From Rhypophila decipiens (Eukaryota; Ascomycota; Sordariomycetes; Sordariales; Naviculisporaceae), in contig MU858212.1 of the NCBI GenBank assembly GCA_033297075.1, forward strand, positions 1-64,000: 64,000 bases of DNA, read 5' to 3'. Both the position numbers and the translations under genes were made by a program. The notes under the pieces are model-generated. The model saw only the letters and a program-made list of their open reading frames with translations, did no database searches and had not been told where the DNA came from. Of the stretch, positions 1 to 12,500 are shown in pieces (positions within the stretch are counted from its first letter, which is position 1; each line of letters begins with the position of its first letter).

Positions 1-1502
1 ATGGCGGATTTGGATGAACCGAATGTAGTTAGCGTGCATAGGCCCTTTAGGCTCAGTGCCTCCGGGCGAAATAAATTCCATCCATCCATCCAACCGAGAA
101 GGAAAAAAAGGGGAAAAGACTAAAGAGGAAGTCGAATACTGCGAGGAACTGTCAGGAATTAAGTCATGTCTTAGGCAGTCTCATGGCCGCGAGGTTACCG
201 ACCACCGGGGGATTTCGAGCTCGGGAGTGAGTCGGGCCCAGGTGCGCAAAAGGAAGTTGAGACTTCGTCAGATTGTTGACACCGGGCATCGCAATGTCCG
301 TTGATATTCAGAATGAAATACTGGTGAAGTTTGGAGTTGTGCGCCTCGCCAAAACAAACAGTAAGCTGTTTAATGATTGCCCTTGGCAGGTGTATTAATG
401 AATATCCTCGCGTTCCGCAGGTACCTAGGACATGAAAGTATAAGCGTGCCGTTTAAGAGTAAAATATGATGGGGATAGACACCATTACACAGCCTGGTGT
501 GACAAGTCATTAGTGTTGTAGGAAAGTGTTCAAAATACCGCATCCTTTAAGCCTTGTCCTAATGTCCGGGTAGCGAAATCATGGTGCCGGTCGAAATCTC
601 GTGTCTTGCATCATTGGTTACGGGCAATGGACGGGCAATATTATCCCAAATGAACTTGCATATATATCGAAATGTGTGGTCTAATCAGTCGAGATTTGAC
701 AGCTATGACCTTTGGTCGCGGAGGTAAGTATCAGTTCGGATGTCAATTTCCTCTCCAGACCCAGACCATCCATAAGCTTGGACTTCCAAGTCGTTGGGCA
801 TAAAGGCCGCGAAGACGTTACTGAGTGCGGCACACTTTGCAGTGCGGTCATGTCCATGGGCCATGGAGTGAACACGTCAATCCAGCCTTGTGGGCACGGC
901 CATCGTAGGACGAATACAAAATCCTCAATATTGGGATGTACAGTTATCAGATCGAGTACTGCTGCGGTTCCATGATGCTGGGAGGTACATATTCAAGATA
1001 ACCACTGAGTTTTGCGGTTGCTGTGTTCGGACTTTCGAGAAATAAGAATGGCAAAGAAGGTAAAGAGCTGGGATTGGTACAAAAAAACAGTGAATAGCAT
1101 CATCAGATAGCAAAGGTGTTGTTCAATCTGTGCTCAGACTCCAAGGTCCGATATCGGTGTCACCCGCGGGGATCGATATGGTTTCCATTTGCATCAGGGG
1201 TTGTAAAGGACTGTCAATATTACCCCTTTCTGTCCTTATCATGGAGACAAACAAGCGACAAAGTTCTGGATCCGGAAGGGCGTTCTTTGACAAGTGTTGG
1301 TATTGTTGTTGACTTTGAGGTCGTTGGAAGGGATGGCTTGGCAAAGGCGGTACTTTGCACAAGCATAACGCTGTTAATGCTAATGATGGTGTGTGGGTGC
1401 AAAGTGTGGAGGATAAGCATTCCACTAACAATTAGGTGGGGTCATCTTGTCCCTTCCCGGACCCTGAACCACGAAAACACCCCACCATCAGCACTCGGCC
1501 CG

Positions 1503-1554
1503 TGACTCACGAGCGGTGAAAACCCGTTCCTCCTGCCACGTACAGCATTGACTC
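1503..1554. promoter_or_regulatory. Two Gcn4/CPC1-type sites upstream of TRP2
   Basis: A TGACTCA element at 1503-1509, inside the palindrome CGTGACTCACG, and a TGACTC core at 1549-1554 lie about 125 and 75 nt before the TRP2 start codon. This is the known recognition sequence of the general amino acid control activator (Gcn4 in yeast, CPC1/CpcA in filamentous fungi), and tryptophan genes are classic targets. Control of this gene by amino acid starvation is an inference from site and position. Confidence 0.6.
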
Positions 1555-1627
1555 GCATGGTCCGGGTCTGCTCACAAAAAGTTAGCACCATCATCCTGAA
1601 CTTGACCAACCACCCAATCGATTCAAG

Positions 1628-3544
1628 ATGGCGACTCCAGCCAAGCTCGACATCCGTCCCAACCTCGAAGATGCGCGCAAAATCTTTGAGCAGACTAGCA
1701 ATGCGCCGCAGAAACCAACCCTTTTGCCCATCTGCATCTCGCTCCCCTCCGACCTCCTGACGCCTTCGGCCATCTACCTTAAACTCTCGGCAGGGTGCGT
1801 CTCCCTGGGCACTCCCCAAATCCCATATGCAGTCATTTGAATGCCGATGACACCGATTGGCCTCAACTGGTCCCAATTGACTCTTGACCCTAACGTGTTT
1901 CCTTCTCTCTAGAGCAACGGCCGAGTATTCCTTCTTGCTCGAGAGCGCAACTGGCAGTACCGAGACGGTGGGGCGGTACAGCTTTATTGGAGCCAGTAAG
2001 CCAGGCCTCATTTTCATCCTATCTAGTTTCGAGGCAGAAACATTTACTGACTCCGACCAGACCCGAGGAAGGTTTTACAGACCGGCCCTGGATATGATGA
2101 TGTCGGCGACCCCCTTAGGGCTCTCGAGACTGATATCTCAAAGGACCGTGTTGTCGATGTTCCCGCCTTAAAGCTGCCGCCCCTGACCGGCGGAGCCGTC
2201 GGCTACTTGTCATACGACTGCATCAAGTACTTCGAGCCCAAGACTGCTCGGCCTCTTGCGGATAACCTGAAAATTCCCGAAGCTCTGTTCATGATGTTCA
2301 ACACTGTTGTGGTGGTAGACCACTTCTTTTCCACCTTCGGCATCGTCACTCATGTGAAGCTACCCTCGGATGCATCAGGAGACTTCCAGGCCGCGTACAA
2401 CGACGCATGCGCAGAGCTTCGATCAACACTGGAGCTCATTCAACAGCCCGAGACACCTCTCCCGCCCCAGTCTACAAGCAAGCCGACTTCGGAGCAAGAG
2501 TATTCTTCCAACGTGGGGAGGCATGGTTATGAAGGATTCGTAACCAGTCTCAAGAAGCATATCGTCAAGGGCGACATCATTCAAGCTGTGCCCTCCCAGA
2601 GGTTCAGGAGGGGCACATCTATCCATCCCTTCAACATCTATCGCACTCTTCGCACTCTTAATCCTTCGCCGTATTTGTTCTTCCTGTCCTGTTCCGACTT
2701 TCACATTGTAGGTGCATCCCCAGAGTGTCTCGTCCGAACGGATGGTTACGCGAAATTGCCCCTCGACACTCGATTCAACTACACAGAGGAAGAGGCACGC
2801 TCTCGGCCAAAGATCGTCAACCATGCCATTGCAGGCACTATCCGTCGCGGCGCAAACCCGACCGAGGACGACGAACTCGCGGCCGAGCTCCAGAACTCCA
2901 CCAAAGACCGCGCCGAGCACGTCATGCTGGTCGACTTGGCCCGCAACGACGTCAATCGCGTGTGCCATCCCTCAACTGTCGCCGTTGACCGCCTGATGCG
3001 CATCGACAAGTTTTCTCACGTGCAGCATCTCACCTCAGAGGTGTCCGGCTTGCTCAGACCAGGTTGCACCCGCTGGGATGCCATGCGTTCCATCTTTCCC
3101 GCCGGAACCGTATCTGGCGCACCCAAGATCAGAGCCATGGAACTCATCTATGATCTCGAAAAGGAGAAGAGGGGTATCTACGCTGGTGCGGCTGGCTGGT
3201 TTGCCTATGATGTTGTCCGCGTCGCTAAGAAGGCGAATGGAGAGCCGGACATCTATGTCGATCAAGGACAGATGGATACCTGCATCGCTATTCGCACCAT
3301 GCTGGTCAAACATGAAGTAGCCTATCTCCAGGCTGGTGGAGGTATTGTATTTGATAGCGAGAAGACGGAGGAGTGGATGGAGACCATGAACAAGCTTGCG
3401 GCCAATCTCAGGTGTATCGAGCTGGCCGAGAAGTACTATGGTGATGGGGCCACGGGGTCCAAGTCCGTGCAGGAGATTATCGATGATGAGAGGCGCAAGG
3501 GGGACGAGCAATATCAGCTGCACACTATGAGTGCCGGGGCGTAG
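1628..3544 (+). CDS. TRP2: Anthranilate synthase component I
   Basis: This enzyme makes anthranilate from chorismate, the first committed step of tryptophan synthesis, with ammonia supplied by the TRP1/TRP3-type glutamine amidotransferase. The model joins 1628-1794, 1913-1995 and 2061-3544 (577 aa). Both junctions restore the frame: SAG-ATAEYSF and SFIGA-NPRKVL. The N-terminal half holds the regulatory region. The C-terminal chorismate-binding domain shows NPSPYLFFLSC, GASPECLVR, GTIRRGANPTEDDE, LVDLARNDVNRV, HLTSEVSG, FPAGTVSGAPKIRAME and QAGGGIVFDS, all family hallmarks. Length is close to that of other fungal component I proteins (just over 500 aa). The first exon is short, and the start at 1628 gives a plain cytosolic N-terminus. 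It lies tail to tail with the broken gene at 3861-6732. Confidence 0.95.
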
Positions 3545-3860
3545 ATTACGTTTGAAGGTTGGGTATAGGCATGGCCATGGAGCTTGTATTGCAGGCTGGT
3601 TGGGTAATGTTGTCAACAGTTAAGTTACTCTTTGGTAGAATCTTAGTATCTGATGCTAGCAAAGTCCGCAATCTCCCATTACAAGTGCTCCTGGTTCATC
3701 ATATGATTATACAGTGATTCCATCATACCTTGGTGAACATCTTGTTACAAGATTGATTGCGTACCAATTGCATTGACTAGGTTCATAGTGTGTAAATCAC
3801 AAGTCATATAATGAGAACCGCCCCAGGACCTGCAGATAAATTGTGTCGGGCTTTGAGCCA
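3545..3860. other. Convergent 3' intergenic spacer
   Basis: These 316 nt between the TRP2 stop and the end of the inverted pseudogene are AT-richer than the flanking coding DNA. I see no coding sequence and no repeat in them. They presumably carry both 3' UTRs. Confidence 0.6.
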
Positions 3861-6732
3861 TCAAGCCCCCTCCAGCGTGCAACCTCCGTCCGATTCGGCG
3901 TCACTCCCGTCATCAGACCGGCTCTGTTCATCATAACAACTCTCGTCATTGACATCATTGTCTTCGCCAGAATAGCCATAAAAGCCCTCGTCACTGTCGT
4001 CACTGTCATCGTTGTCTTCGCCAGAATCGCTCACGGGGTCCGAGTACAACTGGTCATCGAATCCAGTCCGGACAACTTCTTCGTAGTAAGGGCAGAGATG
4101 CTCCTTTCCCTTCCAGAGCGACATGAAGTTGTCTTTTGTGTACCCTCAGCCAAAGTCGTTCCAACCCTAGTACGCTTTACACGACACGGCTGCCAGCAAT
4201 ACTCCACTGTCCGGAATTTAGTTACATCAAGCCCGCAATCTGCGAGAACAACATCCCAAAGATGCCCTCTCACATTGTCCTCGTATGATATATCAGAAAC
4301 AGAAAGACCATCGTTGTTGATGGCATGGACCTCGGCGCCGTGCTGGATGAGATATCCCAATGAGAGTCGAACGCGTTCCAGATATTGTCCGGCAGTTTCA
4401 GCCCCACTGGGCCAAAAAGCTGCATCCGAATTAACGTTCTCCAAGCATAGATGTAGGCAGGAATTGCCCTGAGAGTCTCGAGTAGAAATGTCCGCGCCTC
4501 GATTAAGCAGCAAGGTGAAGCCTTCGATGGTGGGTCCCTGGTTGCCGGATCCTCCGCAACAGTAACTCAGCAGAGGCGTATACCCATAAAGGATCTCGAT
4601 GACGACCTCTGGACTAAGTAATCCGCCAGAATAGTCAAAACATATTCTCATAGCATCCTAAAATTGCCTGTTAGTGACCTATAATGTCAATGCCTACTGG
4701 TATTCTTATCTTACAAGAACTCCGTGTCTGAACATTTCCGCAAGCGGATTTGTATCATAGTCATCGAAAGGATCTTCTTTCCATGAAGGGTCACAACCAG
4801 CTTGAAGGAGCAGCTTCCGGCATTCAAGTATGGGCTCCAGCCTTTCCCTTCCAATTTCATGGTCGTTACGCAATGCTGTTATTGCGCTCACGAACCTTTC
4901 CAGTTCTTCGGGCACGGCGTCCCTTACCGGAGCCACATGGTCTACATCGGCGCCATGCTCAAGAAGAAACCGGCACATCTCTGGCTGCTCGTTTCCGTAC
5001 TGTGGTATCGTTAGTGACATATTTTGCGACCTGACGGCATATGCCAGGAATTAACTCACAAACAATAGTGATCGGCCGTCCTCGTCTTGGTCCCATAGAA
5101 ATGCTTCACGTGACCAGAGCATTCGCTGGAGTTCTGCCAGCTGGCCCTCGCTCACGATCTGGAAGATACGGGACGTTCTGGGAAGTATATTGTGTACTGA
5201 GAACCTTGGAATGGAATTCCACGTGCCCTGGTTGTTGTAGAGCTGTCGTATACTCGCCTGGGCGGCTATTGGTGTCGATGTTGGACCCGGTGTGGGATGG
5301 AACCGGATCCGTATGTCCTTTTGGGTGACCTCAGACTCGTCTGGCTTGTTGGATAGTAAGGTTGGTCCACCATGCCGCTTGCATGAATATCGGCTGCTAG
5401 ATATAATCGACAAGGTGCCAGAGCTCATATCGTAGGATCTCTTGTGGGTCCGATTCCAGAGGATTCCCCATTCGTACGCCTTCTCACCTGTCACTGAATT
5501 TGTTAGTAAACAACCCGAGACTTGGATGACTCGCCCCGGTAGCTTACCCGGCTCATTGACAGAAACACTCCGGGATGAGAGAAGAACGCTTTGAACAACC
5601 ACTAGGTCTCGTCGTAGCTCGGCTAGGTCGTCATTTGTGTGCGTTTCGCACCAGGTTTCGTATCTCGACATGAATGTCGGGCTGTTTTCGAGATATGCTT
5701 CATCTACCGCTGCCTTCAAAAAGGTGAAGAATGCTTTAGTGATACTGGAAGCGCGGTCGAGAAGGACTGTGCCTTGCTTAACGCGGAGTGTATCAATGGC
5801 AGGCATCTGATATTATTCTCGAGCTCGGCATCCGTCATTGTATCTGTCGGACTAGGTTCATCGATTAAAGGGAACTTATCGCGTATATTACCAGAATTTC
5901 CACCTTGGGTCTGCTTAATAGATAGACGCGGCAACAATTGCTCCAACGCACAGTCGAATCTTGTCGCTAGTTGGTTGTCAAGTCCCGCGACAAACTCCGA
6001 GAGAGCCGTAAACTGGGGCACTATTTCTTGAACCGTTTCGAACACGACTGTTTGCTGCGAAGCGATGGCAGACTGCTCTTGTCGGATAATGCATAGCTCT
6101 TCCTTATCGTCTCTTGTATGGCGTGGGCTTGATCCACCACCGTTGTGTTAACCGCTGCCGTCAGTTTTGCTTCCTGTGTGGTAAGCATCGAATGGGTATC
6201 TTGGACGGTCCGATAGGTAGAGGACAGCAAGACTCAGCTCCTCCTTGACTTCGAGCAGGACTTCGCTGTTGGGATTGATCGTTAGCTGGTAGAGAGCACA
6301 AAACGGCCATTGAGACGTACCTGTCTATGGTGTGAAGGTAAAGGGACAAAGCTCTCGTATGCTTGGCAACGGTGCTCGCAACTCTCTTCACATCCTTCTC
6401 TTTTAGGAACATTTTGAGCTTTTTCAACTGTCTTCCCAGTGCCGGTTCTGAGCCATCGATCGTCAGCGCCTGTAATTTCTCTGCAGCATCTTTCATGTCT
6501 TCGGCGCATGACTTGACCTTGTCGGTCAGGCGGTGGTCGTTGCGGTCGACGATTGCGCAAGATCCCCGGATCTTTTCCAGAGTCGCTTGTAGGCCTTGGA
6601 TGTCCCGATGGGCCTGCTCGACAAAACCTTTGCCATCTTTACCGACGCGACAAGTTCATCGATGATTTTGACACTATTGAGGCCGAGTGTAACGAATGCG
6701 AGCACGCTCGCCCCAACGCAGATTGCTTCCAT
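3861..6732 (-). pseudogene. Frame-broken PigL_N/ankyrin STAND-like gene
   Basis: The N-terminus (MEAICVGASVLAFVTLGL, then KDGKGFVEQAHRDIQGLQ) matches the fungal N-terminal domain of STAND proteins (PigL_N type). The C-terminal half has ankyrin-like units such as PEMCRFLLEHGADVD and SLGYLIQHGAEVHAINNDG, then an acidic Asp/Ser tail ending at 3861. Clear introns are 6266-6320, 5488-5547, 5000-5059 and 4658-4714. The protein-like reading nevertheless jumps frame near 6640 (one base short), near 6207 and 6113 (a compensating pair), between about 5835 and 5800, and near 4180. An in-frame TGA also lies at 4146-4148, just before a conserved-looking LWKGKEHLCPYY. I infer a decayed gene; sequencing error or a misread splice could explain one or two of the breaks. 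No PKS cluster is nearby, so a pigment role is not suggested. Confidence 0.65.
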
Positions 6733-7654
6733 TGGAGCAAATGAGATTTGAGGTATGCGGCGTTGTTTGGCAGGGGAAACTGATTTCCAGCGGTGGGACT
6801 TTATTATGGTCGACAGCAGCCATCACCGGTCAAGTTCTGGGGCTGTGTCCTCGTGGCTGCCTCCCCCCCAATCGATCAACAACCTGAAACCCCAACTTGG
6901 CAGTCGACGGTTTACAGCAATTCCACAGGGACCCAGCACGCGCTGAGGCGTTTTCTGGCGGGTCGCGCTTCGCGCACCCTCCCCGGTCTTAAATCGATAA
7001 CAGCAACAAACAGCAATTCCACATCCTTCACAGCTCGGTATCGAACTAAGCCCTATGGGGGTATATTCCAGCACTGGGCCGGAAGAGAGACGTTCGATGT
7101 CCAAGGTTCTTTTGAACAACAACGTACACAATCTAGGTAACTGGGGCTGCTATGGGAGTCGTTCATCCATAATGAGCCCTGTCAGATCTTCCCTACGACA
7201 AAAGCCAATTGAGGAGATGATCTTAGTTGAGTTGCAAGTCGTCAGATTATTACATTCGAAACTTTCCGGCTTTTATCCTCTGACAGGACCTAGTAGATGG
7301 GAAGTGATGTTCTTGAACTTAGGTACCCCTCAACCCAATTCAGTCCCGTTTGCAGGTCCGCCACCTTGAAGCATGCCGCAGAATCGACCATCTTGACATC
7401 TCCCCGCAAAGGTTCAGATGGTAGGCCTCACTGGATCTTTCTCGAATTAAACGATGCTCCGTGTCTGTATAGCGGGGTTACAGGTTACACAGCAGGAAAT
7501 CGCGTCATTCATAGAGTCTTGGTAGAAGTAGGCCAAATGACCCCATTACAGTACTCCTTGGACTCCCTGGACTTTGATCATCACCATATTCTGTAAATTC
7601 TCACCACTCTATCCAATACACTGCCGATAGACGCCCTCTTTCTCCATTAGCACC
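6733..7654. other. Intergenic, no gene seen
   Basis: About 920 nt between the start of the inverted pseudogene and the next gene. Short open frames on both strands show no family motif and no paired splice sites. It probably holds the promoters of both neighbours. Confidence 0.5.
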
Positions 7655-8233
7655 ATGCCGGCCGTGGAACAGATCGCAGGTCCTAGAGGTCCCGGATACT
7701 GGGCATCGATCGATCCTGACGACTACAGACCAGTGGCTGAGGCTCTCAAGGAAGAGGTACGTATTGTTTGTATCCAGGATATGACAGCCACGGCAAACGC
7801 AGCAGTACAAGCTCTGACAAGACCACAGTTCCAAAGACCAGAGTCTGCGCATGCTATACACTGGTGCCACAGCGGGCCCGACCACGTGCCTCCCAACATT
7901 CCCAACACCGGATTCGGGGTCCATTGCCTCAAGGACTGTCTTTTATTCTTGCTCCAAGGCCAGATTTTTATCGAAGGCCAGGGACGGTTCATTGAGCCTG
8001 GCTACGCCTATGCCGTCAAGGATGAGAAGATGATACGCCTTGGGGGAAACACTACTGTATTTGTCATGGAGGAAGGCGAGATGAGGGGAATCTGTGCACA
8101 AAAGCTGAAGGAGGCCTGGGAGGAAGAAGAAAAACTGGAGGAAGCCCGGGAGAAAAGAGAAAATCGCCCGTGGAATAAAGTGTTGAACAGAGTCCGCCCT
8201 GAGAAGCCGGAACAGGAATGTCCAGTACAGTAA
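7655..8233 (+). CDS. Unrecognised cytosolic protein
   Basis: The frame is open across 192 codons, but a typical intron (7757-7828, GTACGT...CTGAC...ACAG, 72 nt, divisible by three) probably removes 24 codons. That leaves 168 aa and joins ALKEE to FQRPESAH. The central part (GFGVHCLKDCLLFLLQGQIFIEGQGRF..GGNTTVFVMEEGE) alternates hydrophobic residues like a beta-rich fold. The C-terminus is a highly charged helix rich in E, K and R (about residues 120-160) with coiled-coil character. There is no signal peptide and no membrane segment. I do not recognise the family; a cupin-like fold is only a guess from the strand pattern. Confidence 0.6.
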   Translation: MPAVEQIAGPRGPGYWASIDPDDYRPVAEALKEEVRIVCIQDMTATANAAVQALTRPQFQRPESAHAIHWCHSGPDHVPPNIPNTGFGVHCLKDCLLFLLQGQIFIEGQGRFIEPGYAYAVKDEKMIRLGGNTTVFVMEEGEMRGICAQKLKEAWEEEEKLEEAREKRENRPWNKVLNRVRPEKPEQECPVQ

Positions 8234-8754
8234 GCAAGGGGGATCACGTTGGGACATCTTACATCTGTCTGATCTCGTGACAGGATCTTGGCGCCGTTAA
8301 GAGGCCGGCGACCCATGGTAAAGGGAATGGGAGAGCGGACGGGATCTCGAGTTTTCCATCACCTACGGTCGTATGTGATTGTTGGTGGCAGTAGTCGTGG
8401 TTATCTTTTGATAGAGGCGAAGGTTGATGGTCTTGCTTTTGCTATGGGCTCCAAATCCGGCCTACCAAAGTGACAATACGATCTACTTTTTCGTCAAAAT
8501 CACCTTTTTATGATTCGATGCCCTCTTTTTATTTTAAAGAAATCAAGGGTGACAGTGACTAGATTCTTTATAGCTTTCTGTGTCAATGGAAATAGATTCG
8601 GTTGCAGGTGCTGGTAGTCACTGGCGTGGCCTGAAACAACACAGCCCCTACTACTCCTATCGTTCCTGGGGAAGAACCTGTAAACACATACCTTAGCTGA
8701 GAGATATATCCGCTGCTAGTCTATTTCCTACTACAGTATCTAGTCTTTCTCATC
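8234..8754. other. Intergenic, no gene seen
   Basis: Presumed 3' flank of the 168-aa gene. No convincing coding frame and no repeat visible. Confidence 0.45.
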
Positions 8755-9591
8755 ATGTCTAACGACGCTGACAAACTCCGCGTTTCTCGGAAGCCAGCCG
8801 AGATTTTATTCTATCTGAATGACGCAACAACGGTACCCATCGCGGCATCCCTCTCCGTAAATGGCGAGCAGTATTTTTTGAGTATCGTTTGAGGGATTAG
8901 AAAGTTTGTGTGGGTAAAGTGATCATTTTCCTGGCGCAAGGTCTTACGGGAGGCCGGGACGGTCCGTCCTTTCACTTGCCCACTGCAATTCGGCTGGAGT
9001 ATCCGGTCATGGTCCGCTAAGGCTGCCAGAGACAGAGATAAGGAGTGGAGATGGACTAAAGACTGACGACATCTTTTACAGGCATGATTCATCTCAGCCG
9101 CTGGATGCCTCTCCCGTTGGCGAAGAGCAGGTTCACGACTCCAACGTCAATCCTTGGCGTGATGATGATCGAGGCTTTTCTGCAGATGATATCATGTCCG
9201 GACTACTGAAGTAGAGGGTCAAGATGTGTTTCAATTTCATGAGTTCTAACACTAACAGGTCTGGCTGTAGCTGCGCCGCTGCGTGAGGTCTTCTTCATGA
9301 TTTTGCTAATATTTCATGCGAGGCGGCTGGGAAGCTCCCAGTTGATCCAAGGCCTTAACCATCCATGAGAATCTAGGCAATTCTAACCCAAAGTTTACTT
9401 TAAGCGTTCAGGATTTCTTGGTAGATTATTCTGCAGATGGTCAACGAATACCTTCCCGAATGGGAAATATTCGACCCGACTTTATGACGTCTGAAGAGAA
9501 TTGGGGATCCAATGATCCATGTTCAGCTGTCGACCTGGATATGGAGGTTGCACGGCCGAAGGTGTTGTTACGACTTCTATTTTGAGAGTGG
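8755..9591 (+). other. Possible unresolved multi-exon gene or relic
   Basis: Three protein-like stretches lie in a row. The first starts with ATG at 8755 (MSNDADKLRVSRKPAEILFY). The second, about 9082-9213, follows a TTTTACAG acceptor and reads HDSSQPLDASPVGEEQ and later DDIMSGLLK before a stop. The third, about 9420-9591, reads SEENWGSNDPCSAVDLDMEV. I could not join them with good splice sites in a common frame, so this may be a decayed gene or a model I cannot resolve. No family is recognised. Confidence 0.22.
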
Positions 9592-12500
9592 AACGGAATG
9601 GGTGGATGCATGTATGTGGGAGCAGTGTAGGACGGAGACGGTAGGTCACCCTCCTCCATGCTCTTCTGTGTTTTCCCTGGTTATGGCGAGTGTCAAGATC
9701 GAAGAGGGTGTGGTAGGGATGCCAATTTCTGGCCGGAGGACTTGGGTAGTGCCTTCCGAAACCATGTGGTCTTCTCATGGTGTGTATGACTCGGCGTATG
9801 GATGGCTGTATGGTACTTGTAACGGATGAATGACATGCCAATTTGACTGTGGCTTGAGCCGTGCCCCCCATCTTTCCAACGGCGTGGGGTATTCGTACCT
9901 GCAAGGATTTTCGGTGTGCTTGCCTTGCGGCGGCTTGGATCAAGCATTTTAGGTTCAACGGTTTTGCTGCTTCCGCACTGTTCCGCTCCCCTCGAGGGTT
10001 TTAGACTTCTTTTGAAGTTTGGTCCGGTCGCTGGTGCCCGATCTCGCGGGTTCCTGGGCTTGTCATACCGGTTTTAGTGGGCTTCTTAGTGATGCTACCC
10101 TGCCGTTGGCTGAAAAGTCTAGACTTCTTGGACCCTCGAGTTGTAGCGATCGGATCTGGATTCCGGCTTGGTGGATTCTTCTGGTCATGTGCCTGAGACG
10201 TGTCCAAACCCCAAACAGGCGTGCTCGTTTGACGAAATTTGACCGCATCATGATTTCATGGTACAGCAGTTTGGGAGAACTCATGTCTTGGAAGCGAAGA
10301 TCCTACCAAGACCGCTTTTTCGGAATCGACGTTATATAACCCGTCGATTGCTTATCACGACGGCCATCATTGGTTAAAGATTAGATATGGATGAGGGGTG
10401 ACAGAGTGCCATCGAACGAGGGTTTTGGGTCGCATTGGGGATTCGCCAGACCTGGTTTTCACACGAAATCTCAGTGACTCTGAGATGCGGAAATCAAACA
10501 TCATCACAAACCTTGGTGTTGGAATGACATCAACGAATGGAACTGTTACTCGTGTCGGGAAATGCCGCGATGGACAAGCATCGAGTGGTCACATCACGGC
10601 CAACGCCCCTGAATCGACTTCTCGTCTTCTTATAGGGTATCTCATCAGATATACCAGGCAGTGCAGCGTCCTAATTGCCATCCCAACACAATGGCAGGCA
10701 GACAGAACAGGCAGTTCGACCTCACACTTGTATCGCCGGCGCTATCGCGATGACACCTCCACAGGGAATCAAGCTTTATTAGGCCCCCTCTATTCTGCCA
10801 TTTTCGTGTCCAATCTTACCACCACGTCATAAAGCTCTGGGTCTTGACTGGCGCTCAGCTCATCACATGCTCTTCTCATTGAATGATTAACATGTTGGTG
10901 ATATACCGACCAGACAAGCTTCGGCTAATCTCAGGGGAGACACCTGGTAGGCCATTGCCTCCTTCCAGCAACAGCCGGGGTAAGAGAGAGTCAGGCAGAT
11001 AGGACACTGGCGATCATCGGTTGCCGGGATGCCATTAAAATGGCCGGGGTCGCAAACATGATAGCATCACGACTGACAAAGAGGAGTAAACAAACGAGTT
11101 CCTGCCTTGGCTTAGCATGCATCTCGCACAGCCAACCTGAAAAGCAAAGTGACGATATACACGCGCAGTCTGCATAGTCGACAGTCGAGACGAGAGCGGG
11201 ACCTTTTTCGACAAGCGCTTGACGCTCCCGAAATTCCGACTCAGCCCAGAAGTTCTTGGCGCGCGGGTCTTGACATCTTGGAGATGCTCAATGCGACAAG
11301 AAAACAAAGGACAAGGATATGCCATGGCAGAAAAACAACAAAAAAGAAGCGCCGAAGGTGGGTGGGTGCGATCGAGATCCATTCCATCGAAATGATCATC
11401 ATGTGCAGTAAGAGAGGCCTGACGATCCACTCGTCCGAGTAAATGCACCGAGAGACCGTCCGAGTTATATCCTGGTAGGAATCAATTGCCTGGACGAGAC
11501 TGGCCATTCGTATTAGATAGATGCTCCTTCAGGCTCTTTGGGAATTGCGCATATCACCCTCCTTAGTAAGGCTGCTAAACGCCAAGTGGGGGGCTGGAAA
11601 GGGAGGAGAGGATGGAAGATTATCATCGATCGAGAAAAGGTCCCCTCGGAGCAAGCCCGCTGAAAAATCTACTCGCCGGCGGTGACCACGTGTTTAGCGC
11701 GGGCGAGTGTGGCAGATTGGGCGAGGGCTGTTGTTCGCCTCTGGGAATCCGGGGTTAATTTGGATAATCCGGGGCTTTATTGTAGCATTGCGGCATTTGC
11801 ATGAACACCACGGAGCCAGCACAAAAACAAACGAGAAGCAGGCCAGGCCGTCCCCCAGACTCTAGACGTCACGGTACTTGCCCTCCCGTCCTTTTGATTC
11901 TCGCCAAAGTCGCCAGAATGATAGGCCTGCAGGAATGCAGTTTGTGGAGAGCGGCACGGAAAATTTAATACTTTCTGTTGCAGGTTTCGACCAGGCATTT
12001 TAATCACATAGAGTATCTGTGTCGGTCCAGCCTTTGTGTCTGTTTGCTGGATGTTCTTTGGGGCCCGACAATAACCACTTTTGTGCCGTTCATCCAGCCA
12101 TTTGGTAAACCCTGTGCGAGGGAAGCAGGCCTAATCCGGCAATTTGTCAAACACGGCATTGCCTGGCTCACCGTTCACGTGTAGAACATTATGGCACGAC
12201 ATATGTATTAGTGCGAAACCAGCCCATCCCACATTGATCGCGGAGACAAGACTGAGTTCATGGTATGATGTCGACGAGAAAGGTTGGGCACAAAACTCAT
12301 GCAGGCCAAACCGTACTGAAAGAAGAGGGTTGCTTGTCTCTAAAACAGCCGCAGAGCGTACCAATCTCGCCTGATGGCTTGTTCTGACATCCCTAATTAG
12401 GAGGGACTGCGGCCTATTGGTGATGCTTGGCATTCGCTTGCCTTGGTGGTTTGGTGCTCCACACGTATACCAGGGCGTAATAAGGTGGTTCGGGATTTCC

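Noticed and set aside
1..1500. Several overlapping open frames of 60-130 codons on both strands
   Set aside because: None has a recognisable motif, splice context or signal peptide; judged non-coding promoter-side DNA.
1442..2017. 191-codon open frame antisense to the TRP2 5' end
   Set aside because: It overlaps the exon-intron start of a certain gene on the other strand and shows no family motif. Treated as a shadow frame.
4131..4190. A 50-nt intron that could bypass the stops near the end of the PigL_N/ankyrin gene
   Set aside because: A GTGTAA...AAAAG intron would keep the frame, but it would remove GYTKDNF, which reads as conserved coding sequence before SLWKGKEHLCPYY. The other frame breaks would also remain.
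1628..6732. A secondary-metabolite cluster, suggested by a PigL-type domain name beside a shikimate-derived pathway gene
   Set aside because: No polyketide synthase, NRPS, terpene cyclase, cluster transcription factor or tailoring enzyme set is present in the window.
9482..9958. 158-codon minus-strand open frame in the long intergenic stretch
   Set aside because: Low-complexity His/Pro/Arg composition, no motif, no signal peptide and no splice context; likely chance.
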